A program made the position numbers and the translations under genes. The notes under the pieces were generated by a model. It had not been told where the DNA came from. It worked only from the letters and a program-made list of their open reading frames with translations, and did no database searches. Shown here in pieces: positions 17,092 through 24,883 of a DNA stretch of 64,000 nt. Numbering within the stretch: the first letter of the stretch is position 1; the number at the start of each line of letters is the position of its first letter. This DNA comes from G965216905 sp965216905 (GTDB lineage: Bacteria; Actinomycetota; Acidimicrobiia; Spongiisociales; ZC4RG35): positions 2,170,001-2,234,000 of the forward strand of contig OZ244213.1 in the NCBI GenBank assembly GCA_965216905.1. The letters are read 5' to 3'.

Positions 17092-18336
17092 TCGGGCTGT
17101 CTCGTGCAGGTGTTCTCGGTCCGGAGTCCCCGGGGGCGGGACTGCGACATCCCGAGTTCGATCGAGCCGGCGCGCCGTGCGGAGCATCGCCGATGCGACC
17201 GCGGTCAGGACCGCCGAGGCGGCCAGCAGCGCCAGCTGTACGCCGAGCATCGCCGCCATGGCCGGAGCGATCAGCAACGGGAGGAGTTTGGCGGCCTCGC
17301 CATGAACCTGGGTGGTCCCCATCACCCGCCCCATCACCTGTTCCTCTGCGTTGATCTGGATCAGCGTGCGAACCAGCGGGAGGAAGCCACCCAGCGTGAG
17401 CCCCCACCACGCCGCCGCGACCACGACCACCGTGAAGCTCGACGTCGCGACGTACCCGATCGCCGCGAGACCGGATCCCACGAGCAGCAACACGGTGGTG
17501 GTGGCCGTTCGGAACCCGCCGGGGAGCCGTCCCACCCCGATCGTCCCCACCACGAGTCCGATGCCGAGCACGGTGTTGACGACGCCGATCGCCTCCGGAC
17601 CGGTTCCCAGGACGTCGCGGTAGAAGAGCGGCTCCAGGGCCCCATACAGCCCGAACAGCAGCCACACCGATGTCGCCATGAGAACGTAGAAGCGCAGCCG
17701 CCGGTGGGTGTAGACGTACGAGAAGCCGGCTCGGACCTCCGAGAGCGAACTCCGGCCGTGCTCCCCCTCGTGTGCCAATCGCCGGGTTTGGATGGGCCAG
17801 ACCAACGCCGCCGCCACGATCGACGTGGCGGCGTCGAACCAGAAGATGGAGTCGATCGACACGTTGGCGGCCAGCAGCGCACCTCCGGCCGTGCCGGAGA
17901 TGAGTGCGGCCATCCCCGCGGTCTCGAGCCAGGAGTTGATCCGTGCGAGTCGATCGTCGTCGTCGGTGAGGAACGGACCAAGCGAGGCGATCGCCGTGAA
18001 CGCGGGCGCGCCGAACAGGCCGATGGCGGCCGATGCGGCTGCCAACTCGGTGAGATTCGAGCTGAATGCGGCGGCGATGGTGGCCGGGGCGAAGGCGAGT
18101 TCGCTGACCATGAGCACGCGTCGCGGGCCGTGTCGGTCGATCAGCATTCCGGCCAGTGCCGAACCGGCCAGCGAGGTGACTCCCAATGCCGCCATGACCA
18201 CGGCCAGCTCACCCGGAGTCGCCTGAAACGTGAAGGCGGCCTTGCCCCAGATTCCGACGAAGAACGCAGCTTCCCCGCCGGTTCGGGAGATGAATCGGGC
18301 CGCGACCGCGGCGAGAACGTGTCGGTCTCTGAGCAC
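17077..18336 (-). CDS. MFS transporter, twelve-helix type
   Basis: A 419-residue permease with about twelve membrane segments. The helix 2-3 loop reads GMLIDRHGPRRVLM, a fair motif A. It is related to the MFS_3/enterobactin-exporter-like group, but the substrate is unknown. The start is GTG at 18336; CACACT lies 6 nt upstream as a weak -10 and there is no clear Shine-Dalgarno. The C-terminal tail after the last helix is Arg-rich and hydrophilic. The N-terminus lacks the usual long leader, and translation begins almost directly at helix 1. Confidence 0.85.
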   Translation of the reverse strand: MLRDRHVLAAVAARFISRTGGEAAFFVGIWGKAAFTFQATPGELAVVMAALGVTSLAGSALAGMLIDRHGPRRVLMVSELAFAPATIAAAFSSNLTELAAASAAIGLFGAPAFTAIASLGPFLTDDDDRLARINSWLETAGMAALISGTAGGALLAANVSIDSIFWFDAATSIVAAALVWPIQTRRLAHEGEHGRSSLSEVRAGFSYVYTHRRLRFYVLMATSVWLLFGLYGALEPLFYRDVLGTGPEAIGVVNTVLGIGLVVGTIGVGRLPGGFRTATTTVLLLVGSGLAAIGYVATSSFTVVVVAAAWWGLTLGGFLPLVRTLIQINAEEQVMGRVMGTTQVHGEAAKLLPLLIAPAMAAMLGVQLALLAASAVLTAVASAMLRTARRLDRTRDVAVPPPGTPDREHLHETARSSTP

Positions 18337-18402
18337 CGTGGGAGTGTGGCACCGGCTCGTACCTCTCGCAGGCGTTTTTGCGATCCGCCGGCGGGCCTCT
18401 TC

Positions 18403-18408
18403 TACGCT
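18403..18408 (+). promoter_or_regulatory. putative -10 element of the OsmC-GNAT gene
   Basis: TACGCT ends six bases before GTG 18415, with no ribosome binding site between. This supports that GTG as a leaderless start. Confidence 0.5.
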
Positions 18409-18414
18409 GCCGCT

Positions 18415-19221
18415 GTGGAACTCCTGTCACTCGTCGGTGAGAACGCGGAGGGTGGGTCCGAATCCGAACGCGGTCCGATGCTGGCCGTGGCGGATGCGCT
18501 CGGTCGATGCTCGCGGGACACCGGTTCCATGGTCATCGAACGCATGCGGCTCACCATCGACGACCATCGGGTGGCGGTCTTCGGAAGTCGAGCCTCGCGA
18601 CCGCCCACCGTGTGGGAGCAACTGATCGTCGAACACCGAATCGCCGGCGCGAGCCCGGAGGAGCGCCTGCTTCATGCCATCCGGCTCACCGAGCGGACCT
18701 GTCCGGTGTCGGTGATGCTGGGTTGTGCGGCTCGACTGAGCACCGGGCTGGTGATGATTCGGCAGGTCCAGGAGACCGAGACCCGGCGGTTGCGGCAACG
18801 GATTCTCCGACCTCACCAGGCGCTGCAGGAGATGTGGATGCCCGGCCAGGATCACCCCGCCGCCGGCTTCTACGCCGCCACCGCCGCGAATCGGGTGGTC
18901 GCAGTGGGGGCCATCCTTCCCTCGCCGAAGCCTCCCGATCCAGGTGCGCTCCAATCGCTGGACGATGCCGCCGGTAGGGACGACCTGTGGAGGGTTCGCG
19001 GGATGGCGACCGAACCGGAACGGCGGGGTCACGGGTTGGGGTCGATGGTGCTGGATGCGCTGGTCAGACACGCCAGACGGGCGGGGGCACGGGGCGTGTG
19101 GGCGAGCGTCCGGCTTCCGGCCCGGTCCCTCTATCGCCGCGCCGGGTTCGTCGAGATCTCCGACGTGTACGAGCCGGAGCACATCGGTCCTCACGTGCAG
19201 ATGGCCACCGACCTCGATTGA
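18415..19221 (+). CDS. fusion of an OsmC/Ohr-like domain with a GNAT N-acetyltransferase
   Basis: A 268-residue protein in one uninterrupted frame. Residues about 20-115 resemble the C-terminal two-thirds of OsmC/Ohr peroxidases: Cys32 in DALGRCSRDTG, and Cys96 in TCPVSVML. The 64-residue Cys-Cys spacing equals that of Ohr. The N-terminal beta-strands of normal OsmC are missing. Residues about 140-268 are a GNAT domain with the acetyl-CoA loop RRGHGLGSMVL. The start GTG 18415 follows a TACGCT box by 6 nt. The frame is open further upstream, but that region is the promoter of the divergent MFS gene. Peroxide reduction plus acetyl transfer is inferred, and the N-terminal domain may be non-catalytic. 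Confidence 0.72.
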   Translation: MELLSLVGENAEGGSESERGPMLAVADALGRCSRDTGSMVIERMRLTIDDHRVAVFGSRASRPPTVWEQLIVEHRIAGASPEERLLHAIRLTERTCPVSVMLGCAARLSTGLVMIRQVQETETRRLRQRILRPHQALQEMWMPGQDHPAAGFYAATAANRVVAVGAILPSPKPPDPGALQSLDDAAGRDDLWRVRGMATEPERRGHGLGSMVLDALVRHARRAGARGVWASVRLPARSLYRRAGFVEISDVYEPEHIGPHVQMATDLD

Positions 19222-19230
19222 CTCCGTCGA

Positions 19231-20040
19231 TCAGCGATTGGCCAGGCCGACCAGACCGGTGGCGGCCAGGGACACCCAAACGGCGATCGTCGCCTCGACC
19301 CCTTCCATGCCCTCGGTCAGGACGGCGACGACGGCGATGGCGATCGCGGCGATTCGAGCCGTCCGGATACGTGGGGGTGACAGCGTCCGTCGCGTCAGAT
19401 CTCCCACCGAGTCGAGTGGGCCAGGATGGATCCGGGACAGCCCCCCGGCGAGCCCCAGGGCCACGACCGTCCACCCCCATGCGCTGGGAGCGATCCAGGT
19501 GGCGTCGGTCACTCCCGCCACCACCGCCGTTGCCAACCCGAGCACAGCGCCCGCCCAGAACTGCACTGCCAGTGGAGTCTCCTGGTCGAGGGCCGCACTC
19601 AGTCGCTGATCCACGACCATTGCCACCGCCACACCCACCGCCGCGATCCAACCCGGGCGGAAGGCCGCATACCCGCCGATTGCGAACACGGCCATCACGT
19701 CGATGAGCGTCATGGGTCGTCCCGTCGTCCGGGCCAGGATGCGACACGCCAGCAGCGTGGCGAGGGAGGCGATCGCTCCGCCGGGGGTGATCATCAGTGA
19801 GGCTGCGATGGTCGCAATGCCGGCGACCAGGGCGGTGGTGGTCTCGTCGGGATCGAGCTCTCTGCCCAGCGCCCACGCGAAGAAGGCGACGAACGCCGTG
19901 ACCATGGCAGACGTCAATCGGCCGTCGTCTGCTGCGCGGAGCCACCCGGCCAGTGCGCCCCCACCGAAGAGGCCGACCGCCCAACGGTTCGAGGTGAGTG
20001 AGAGATCGATGTTGCGTTGGAGATGGCTGATCGGGGCCAT
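19231..20040 (-). CDS. hypothetical integral membrane protein
   Basis: A 269-residue protein with seven or eight predicted membrane helices, rich in Ala, Gly and Val, and no motif recognised. The ATG at 20040 is preceded by TACCGT ending 6 nt upstream, so it is probably leaderless. It faces the ClC gene across a short divergent region of about 87 nt, and a functional link to chloride transport is possible but unsupported. Confidence 0.65.
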   Translation of the reverse strand: MAPISHLQRNIDLSLTSNRWAVGLFGGGALAGWLRAADDGRLTSAMVTAFVAFFAWALGRELDPDETTTALVAGIATIAASLMITPGGAIASLATLLACRILARTTGRPMTLIDVMAVFAIGGYAAFRPGWIAAVGVAVAMVVDQRLSAALDQETPLAVQFWAGAVLGLATAVVAGVTDATWIAPSAWGWTVVALGLAGGLSRIHPGPLDSVGDLTRRTLSPPRIRTARIAAIAIAVVAVLTEGMEGVEATIAVWVSLAATGLVGLANR

Positions 20041-20046
20041 CGGGGC

Positions 20047-20052
20047 ACGGTA
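20047..20052 (-). promoter_or_regulatory. putative -10 element of the membrane protein gene at 20040
   Basis: TACCGT on the minus strand with exactly six bases to the ATG. Confidence 0.45.
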
Positions 20053-20113
20053 CCGGCGTCGGGGGGAAGTGGTATTCGGTCGGATGGTGTGCCGGCGACG
20101 CCGACGGAGTCGA

Positions 20114-20119
20114 TAGCCT
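20114..20119 (+). promoter_or_regulatory. putative -10 element of the ClC gene
   Basis: TAGCCT with eight bases before GTG 20128 and no Shine-Dalgarno; supports the GTG start. Confidence 0.5.
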
Positions 20120-20127
20120 GCACGTCA

Positions 20128-22236
20128 GTGCGCAACTGGCTCCTACCCGAGCGCGGCATCGCGCTGGTGCGCGACCGCGAGACCGCCACGTTCCTCGGCC
20201 TGTCCCTGTTCGTGGGTGTGGTCGTCGGTTTCGGTGCCGCGGTGTTGGCGTTCGTCGCCGAAGGCGTGGCCGTGGCCTTCGAGCACCTCGGAGAAGCGTT
20301 GGGCGGTTCCCGGCTGATCCCGCTCCTGTCCGTGCCGCTGGGCGTGACCATCGCCTGGTGGATGGCTCGCCGCTTCGCCCCGGAGGTGGCCGGAGACGGT
20401 GTCCCCGAGGCGACCGCCGCCCTGGCGGTTCGAGGTGGCTACCTGTCGACGAAATCGATCCCGCTCAAGATCGTCGCCACCGCACTCACGCTCGGCGGCG
20501 GAGGGTCGGCCGGGCGGGAGGGTCCCATCGTCCAGGTCGGAAGCGCAATCGGCTCGTCGATCTCACGCAGGTTCGGTCTCGGCGAAGACCGGATCCGGAG
20601 CCTGGTGGCGGCGGGGGCAGCCGCCGGGATCGGGGCATCCTTCAACGCTCCCATCGCCGGCATGCTCTTTGCCCTCGAGGTGATCCTGGGGTCGATGGCT
20701 TTGCGTCATCTGTCGTCGGTGGTGCTCTCCAGCGTGGCCGCGGCCGTCACGTTTCGAAGCCTGGTCCCGGACGAGGAGTTGCTGTCGGCCAGCAGCTACA
20801 ACCTGGAGGATCCGCGAGAGCTGGTGCTGTATGCGGGCTTGGCCGTGCTGGCCGTGGGGATCGCCTACCTCTTCTTGCGCCTGCTCGACCTCGTCGAGAC
20901 TCGAGCCGAGCACGTACGGCCGGCCTGGCTGCGGCCGGTCGGCCTGGCGGTGATGGTCGGCGGCATCGGTGTGATCGAACCCAGGGCGTTGGGAACCGGG
21001 CAGGAGTTCGTCACCGAGCTGCTCCTCTTCCAGCGTTTCGAGGAGGGCACCGGGGTCACCACCATCGCCGCCGGAGTCCTGTTGGCGCTGGCTGTCGGAA
21101 AGGCGATCGCCACGGCGTTGACCCTGTCGACCGGAGGTTCGGGCGGTGCCTTCATGCCCAGCCTGTTCATGGGCGCCGCTCTCGGTGCCGGCTACGCCAA
21201 ACTGATCGATCCGTTCTGGGATCGGACGGGGGTTTCCGAAGTTCTTCCCGGTGCCTTTGCGGTCGTCGGCATGGCCACGGTCTTCGCGGCCGTCAGCCGG
21301 GCGCCGCTCACGGCGATCCTGATCGTGTTCGAGGTGACCGGAGCCAACGACTACGGCCTCGTCCTGCCACTGATGCTGTCGGCGGCGTTTGCCACCTTCG
21401 TGGCGGATCGGCTGCATCCCCAGAGTGTGTACTCGATGGCGCTCGCCAGAAAGGGAATCACGGTGCTCGGCACGGGCGAGGTGGATCTCTTGGACACCGT
21501 GTCCGTCGGAGAGGTGATGCGCCCCATCGAGGGTTCGATGGCGCATCCGGACGACCAGGTGGCGGAGGCGTCGGCGACCATGATCGACAATCAGACCCAT
21601 GGCCTGCTGGTGATCGATGAACGCCGACGCTTGGTCGGCGTCGTCACCATCGGAGACGTGGCACGGGCGGGGGGCCCCGACACCGGCCTGTCGGTCGCCG
21701 ACGTCATGACCACGCGACCGGTGACGGTGGGGCCACAGACCCCGGTGTCGATGGCACTGGAGCGGATGGCGGTGCTGGGGGTAGGACGGCTTCCGGTCGT
21801 CGCGGACGACGAGGGGCATCGTCCCATCGGGGTGTTCGGGCGTCGAGACGCCATCCGCGCCTATCACGATGCGCTGGGTCGGAGGACGGGGCGCCAACTC
21901 GAACAGGAGCGCCTCCGCCAGCGCACCGAGCCGGGAGCCGGCTACTTCGACTTCCGGGTCCCGCCTGGATCGGTGGCCGATGGCGAGCCGGTTCGGACGA
22001 TCGCCTGGCCGGAGGGCTCGACCCTGGTCTCCGTGCGGAGAGGGACCGACGTCGTCGTACCGGCCGGGTCGACCGTGCTGTCGTCGGGGGACGTCGTCAC
22101 GGCTTTCGGTCCGGAGTCGGCAAAGGAGGCGATCATCGACCTCATGAACGCCGAGGCCGACGAGCCGACCGCCGAGATCTCTCTCGACGAGATGGTCGAC
22201 TCGCTCGGGGATACCGGCGAGCACTCGCTCGAGTGA
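20128..22236 (+). CDS. ClC-family chloride channel/antiporter with CBS pair and TrkA-C-like tail
   Basis: A 702-residue membrane protein. The ClC core (about residues 15-440) shows the three filter motifs: GDGVPEA (GSGIP equivalent), GREGPIVQ (the gating glutamate is present) and GGSGGAFMPSLFMGA. Two CBS domains follow (about 460-575: MRPIEGSMAHPDDQVAEAS; MTTRPVTVGPQTPVSMALERM), then a C-terminal TrkA-C/RCK-C-like segment (about 610-680: GSTLVSVRRGTDVVVPAGSTVL). CBS pairs typically bind adenine nucleotides and gate the pore. Whether it is a channel or a proton exchanger cannot be decided. GTG 20128 is supported by a -10-like box 8 nt upstream. Confidence 0.92.
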   Translation: MRNWLLPERGIALVRDRETATFLGLSLFVGVVVGFGAAVLAFVAEGVAVAFEHLGEALGGSRLIPLLSVPLGVTIAWWMARRFAPEVAGDGVPEATAALAVRGGYLSTKSIPLKIVATALTLGGGGSAGREGPIVQVGSAIGSSISRRFGLGEDRIRSLVAAGAAAGIGASFNAPIAGMLFALEVILGSMALRHLSSVVLSSVAAAVTFRSLVPDEELLSASSYNLEDPRELVLYAGLAVLAVGIAYLFLRLLDLVETRAEHVRPAWLRPVGLAVMVGGIGVIEPRALGTGQEFVTELLLFQRFEEGTGVTTIAAGVLLALAVGKAIATALTLSTGGSGGAFMPSLFMGAALGAGYAKLIDPFWDRTGVSEVLPGAFAVVGMATVFAAVSRAPLTAILIVFEVTGANDYGLVLPLMLSAAFATFVADRLHPQSVYSMALARKGITVLGTGEVDLLDTVSVGEVMRPIEGSMAHPDDQVAEASATMIDNQTHGLLVIDERRRLVGVVTIGDVARAGGPDTGLSVADVMTTRPVTVGPQTPVSMALERMAVLGVGRLPVVADDEGHRPIGVFGRRDAIRAYHDALGRRTGRQLEQERLRQRTEPGAGYFDFRVPPGSVADGEPVRTIAWPEGSTLVSVRRGTDVVVPAGSTVLSSGDVVTAFGPESAKEAIIDLMNAEADEPTAEISLDEMVDSLGDTGEHSLE

Positions 22237-22259
22237 CCGAGGGCACGCCGGGGCGAGCG

Positions 22260-22655
22260 TCAGCCCATCGAGGTCGTGTGCTCCGGAGTGACGCGCACGA
22301 CGACCCGCTCCTCGTCGGGTTGATGCCATGGGTATGAGTCCTGGCCCATGTACTTGCTGGCCATCCGGTCGATGAACGCCTTGTCCGGATCCGGATCGAT
22401 TGCGGTCACCGTCCCCCGGACTTCCAGATACCGGTAGGGATTGGTCGGGTCGATCACCGAGATCGCCACTCGAGGTTCCCGTCCGATGTTCCGGTACTTC
22501 TGGCGGGCCGTGGTCTGGGAGAATCTGATCTCGCCCTCGGTCCACTCGAACCAGATCGGGTTGGTCTGTGGCTCGCCCTTCGGTCCGACGGTCGCCACGT
22601 GGGCGATCGTCCGGGCGTCCCAGCTCAACAGGTCTGCATACTCGTCGGGAATCAT
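22260..22655 (-). CDS. PPOX-class F420-dependent (pyridoxamine-5'-phosphate-oxidase-like) oxidoreductase
   Basis: A 131-residue split-barrel flavin/deazaflavin enzyme. The signature GEPQTNPIWFEW and the RQKYRNI and RVAISVIDP segments place it in the TIGR03618-like F420 group common in actinobacteria. It would reduce small substrates with F420H2 made by the cofC pathway in this window. The ATG at 22655 is preferred to the in-frame GTG two codons earlier because GAGGA lies directly beside the GTG and at proper distance from the ATG. It is convergent with the ClC gene. The substrate is unknown. Confidence 0.85.
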   Translation of the reverse strand: MIPDEYADLLSWDARTIAHVATVGPKGEPQTNPIWFEWTEGEIRFSQTTARQKYRNIGREPRVAISVIDPTNPYRYLEVRGTVTAIDPDPDKAFIDRMASKYMGQDSYPWHQPDEERVVVRVTPEHTTSMG

Positions 22656-22697
22656 CGACACTCCTCGTGACTGGACGGTTGAACCGGCTCGGCGGGC

Positions 22698-23171
22698 CTA
22701 CAAATACATCCCGGTCGGGCCGGGCTCACCGGTGGTTTGGGGCACCTGGCGCTGCATCTCGGCGAGTTGGGCCTGGGCGGCCATCTGCTGGGTGAACAGG
22801 GATGCCTGGATGCCGTGGAAGAGGCCCTCGAGCCATCCGATCAGCTGGGCCTGGGAGAGACGGACTTCCGATTCGGAGGCCACCGAGTCTCCGCGCAGCG
22901 GGACGAATATCTCGTCGAACTCGGCGATCAGCTCTTCCGACAGCATGCCCCGCAACTCCTCGAGCGTCTGGTCGTGTACCCGGGAGAGACGCTGTCGACC
23001 CGCCTCGTCGAGCGGAGCCTGCCGAACCTCGTCGAGCATCGCCCGAGTCATCGACGCCAGACGAATCAGCTTGGTGGGAGAGGAGACGGCCGGTTCGGCG
23101 GCGTCCGTCGCGTCGTCCTCGGGTTCCGGGGCGGTGGAGATGTCGTCGGGGGTGAGCGCCTCACTGGTCAT
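22698..23171 (-). CDS. bpa: bacterial proteasome activator (Bpa/PafE, DUF2587)
   Basis: A 157-residue homologue of Mycobacterium Rv3780. It contains the conserved core MLDEVRQAPLDEAGRQRL, SQAQLIGWLEGLFHGIQASLF and TQQMAAQAQL, which form the ring-building helical bundle. The C-terminus is GMYL, where the mycobacterial protein has GQYL; that tail docks into the 20S core and opens its gate without ATP. The Tyr needed for docking is kept. The N-terminal 40 residues are acidic and disordered. The ATG at 23171 has TATCCT 6 nt upstream and no Shine-Dalgarno, so it is likely leaderless. This implies the genome encodes a 20S proteasome, which is outside the window. Confidence 0.93.
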   Translation of the reverse strand: MTSEALTPDDISTAPEPEDDATDAAEPAVSSPTKLIRLASMTRAMLDEVRQAPLDEAGRQRLSRVHDQTLEELRGMLSEELIAEFDEIFVPLRGDSVASESEVRLSQAQLIGWLEGLFHGIQASLFTQQMAAQAQLAEMQRQVPQTTGEPGPTGMYL

Positions 23172-23177
23172 ACCGGC

Positions 23178-23183
23178 AGGATA
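23178..23183 (-). promoter_or_regulatory. putative -10 element of bpa
   Basis: TATCCT on the minus strand with six bases to the bpa ATG. Confidence 0.5.
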
Positions 23184-23191
23184 CCGTCCGG

Positions 23192-23220
23192 TTGCAGTCT
23201 TGCCGCAGAAAACGTAATAT
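23192..23220 (+). promoter_or_regulatory. possible promoter of the MerR/BldC-like gene
   Basis: TTGCAG (23192-23197) and TAATAT (23215-23220) are 17 bp apart inside the only AT-rich patch of this region, about 30 nt before GTG 23250. Both boxes deviate from consensus. Confidence 0.4.
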
Positions 23221-23249
23221 ATTGTGGAGTATCGAAGAAAGGTGTGACA

Positions 23250-23483
23250 GTGGCTGAGACAGATGATCTGCCTCCCATCCTCGATGCGGCGCAGGTTGCG
23301 GATTTGCTCAGCATGAACGTGCAGATGGTTCGGCGGTATGCCCGTGAGGGGCGCATCCCCGCCTACAAGCTGCCCGGCGGCCGCACGTTCAAGTTCTTCC
23401 GCGACGAGGTGTTCGAGTTCGTCCGCGCCCACCCGGTGGTGGCCGAGGAGGAGCAGTCGGTCAGCGGAGAGATCGGGGCCTGA
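23250..23483 (+). CDS. small MerR/excisionase-type DNA-binding protein (BldC-like)
   Basis: A 77-residue protein consisting almost only of a winged helix-turn-helix of the HTH_17/excisionase type: AAQVADLLSMNVQMVRRYAREGRIPAYKLPGGRTFKF. This architecture is shared with the actinobacterial developmental regulator BldC, but also with phage Xis proteins; no integrase is near, so a chromosomal regulator is more likely. AAAGG lies 7 nt before GTG 23250, which is preferred to GTG 23244. Divergent from bpa and convergent, with a 23-nt overlap, with the next gene. Confidence 0.75.
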   Translation: MAETDDLPPILDAAQVADLLSMNVQMVRRYAREGRIPAYKLPGGRTFKFFRDEVFEFVRAHPVVAEEEQSVSGEIGA

Positions 23484-24036
23484 CCACCAGATCGATCCGT
23501 TCGGTGGGGATGTAGTGATGGACGTGGTCGAGATCGCGGAAGTCGACATGGTCCTCGGCGACGATGGTGATCGTGCCGTCCAGTGTGAGCGGGGCGCCTC
23601 CGGTGAGGATGGATCCAGCGATCACCGTCACTCGCTCGCCGGTCTGTTCGAACTCGGACAGGCGGGCGCGGAACGTCACCGATCCGCCACCCACGCTTCG
23701 GCCGCCGACCACGGCTCGTCGGATCGTCATGACCCCACCCGCCAGGCGGACGTCGGCGATCTCGGCCTCGGTTTCCAGGGTCAGGTAGTCGCGACCCACA
23801 TGGGTGGCGATCCCGGTGATCGTGCGGCCGGTCAGGACGACCGACACCGTGTCGCCCCGGTGGGCTGCGTCGCGGGCCGCATCGGCCAGTGTCCGCTTGC
23901 GCAGCCGCCCGGTCTCGGTTTCGTGTTCGACGATCTCCGCTTCGATCCGGAACTCGCTCCCGACGGATTCGCGCAGCTGACGGGCGAGATCGTCGATGGG
24001 ATCGTCCTGCCAGTCGTTCGGGCCTCGGCTCGTCAC
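23461..24036 (-). CDS. hypothetical protein beside the Tad operon
   Basis: A 191-residue soluble protein, not recognised. It is mostly beta-rich with two similar halves (DTVSVVLTGRTITGIATHVG ... GERVTVIAGSILTGGAPLTLDG), suggesting a duplicated small barrel. The start GTG 24036 has GAGG 5 nt upstream. It lies divergent from the CpaB-like gene with a 46-nt gap, so the two promoters are adjacent; a pilus connection is only positional. Confidence 0.6.
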   Translation of the reverse strand: MTSRGPNDWQDDPIDDLARQLRESVGSEFRIEAEIVEHETETGRLRKRTLADAARDAAHRGDTVSVVLTGRTITGIATHVGRDYLTLETEAEIADVRLAGGVMTIRRAVVGGRSVGGGSVTFRARLSEFEQTGERVTVIAGSILTGGAPLTLDGTITIVAEDHVDFRDLDHVHHYIPTERIDLVVRPRSLR

Positions 24037-24053
24037 AACCACCTCACCTCGAA

Positions 24054-24059
24054 TATCCT
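24054..24059 (+). promoter_or_regulatory. putative -10 element of the Tad pilus operon
   Basis: TATCCT with 23 bases to the first ATG of the operon, leaving a short leader that contains GGAGGGAG and CGGAG. Confidence 0.4.
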
Positions 24060-24082
24060 TGTCCGTCGGAGGGAGCGGAGTC

Positions 24083-24880
24083 ATGGTGACACAACCGGCC
24101 GGTGACACAACCCGTCCCGACCTGCCCGCGGTGGCGCGTCGTCCCTGGTGGTCCCGGGTATCGACCGGCCAGCTTCTCATGGTGATCGCGGCCATCGCCG
24201 CTTTCCTGCTGAATCTCAATCTCCTTCGCGCCCGGGACGAGGTTTCGCTGGTCGCCGTCGCCGTCGACGAACTGACACCGGGGCAAGTGTTCGAGCCGTC
24301 GGCCGTCGAGTACGTGGAGATCGATGCCGCCAACCCGATGCTCGGTCAGCTCTTGACCAACGATCAGGTCCCCGCCCTGGAAGGTCAGATCGTCGTGACC
24401 CGGGTCGAGGCGGGCGTTCCGGTGTCGCGGAGCTTCCTCGGGGACCCGGCGGCCGATGGGACCCTGCGGGCGATGAGCATCCCCGTCGAGCCGGAACACG
24501 CCGTCGGTGGACGGCTGATCACCGAGGGGGACGTGGTCGATGTCATCGCGGTGGTCGATGGCAGGGCTCGGTACGTCGTCACCGGAGCCGAGGTGTTGGG
24601 CGTGACCGGGGCGGGCGATGCCACGGGCCTCGCCGCCGTGCAGCAGGGGTTCTCCATCATCGTCGCCGTCGATGCACCGACGGCGCTCGCCATCGCCGAA
24701 GCGTTGGAGGCCGATTCGCTCGAGGTGATCCGGGCGACCGGTGCTCCGGTGCCCGAGCTGTTGGAGTTGCCGCAACCCGCGGCGGAGTCGTCCGACGACG
24801 GAGCGGTCGCGGAGGAGGGTGAAGTTGCCCCACCCGTCGAACCGACCGAATCTGCCGCCCCGACCACCCAAGGATCGTGA
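24083..24880 (+). CDS. CpaB/RcpC-like SAF-domain pilus assembly protein
   Basis: A 265-residue first gene of the Tad operon. A membrane helix (about 27-47) is followed by a SAF-like domain (about 55-120, DELTPGQVFEPSAVEYVE) and a beta-rich RcpC region (about 125-220, SIPVEPEHAVGGRLITEGDVVDVI). The C-terminus is acidic and Pro-rich. CpaB-type proteins act outside the membrane in Flp pilus assembly. ATG 24083 has GGAG at good spacing. The gene set continues without a gap to the pseudopilins. Confidence 0.85.
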   Translation: MVTQPAGDTTRPDLPAVARRPWWSRVSTGQLLMVIAAIAAFLLNLNLLRARDEVSLVAVAVDELTPGQVFEPSAVEYVEIDAANPMLGQLLTNDQVPALEGQIVVTRVEAGVPVSRSFLGDPAADGTLRAMSIPVEPEHAVGGRLITEGDVVDVIAVVDGRARYVVTGAEVLGVTGAGDATGLAAVQQGFSIIVAVDAPTALAIAEALEADSLEVIRATGAPVPELLELPQPAAESSDDGAVAEEGEVAPPVEPTESAAPTTQGS

Positions 24881-24883
24881 CCG

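Noticed and set aside
17104..18414. Long N-terminal extension of the OsmC-GNAT frame
   Set aside because: It runs antisense through the MFS transporter and has no domain; the promoter box and GTG 18415 fit the real start.
23250..23483. Phage excisionase
   Set aside because: The fold is the same, but no integrase, attachment site or phage gene is in the window.
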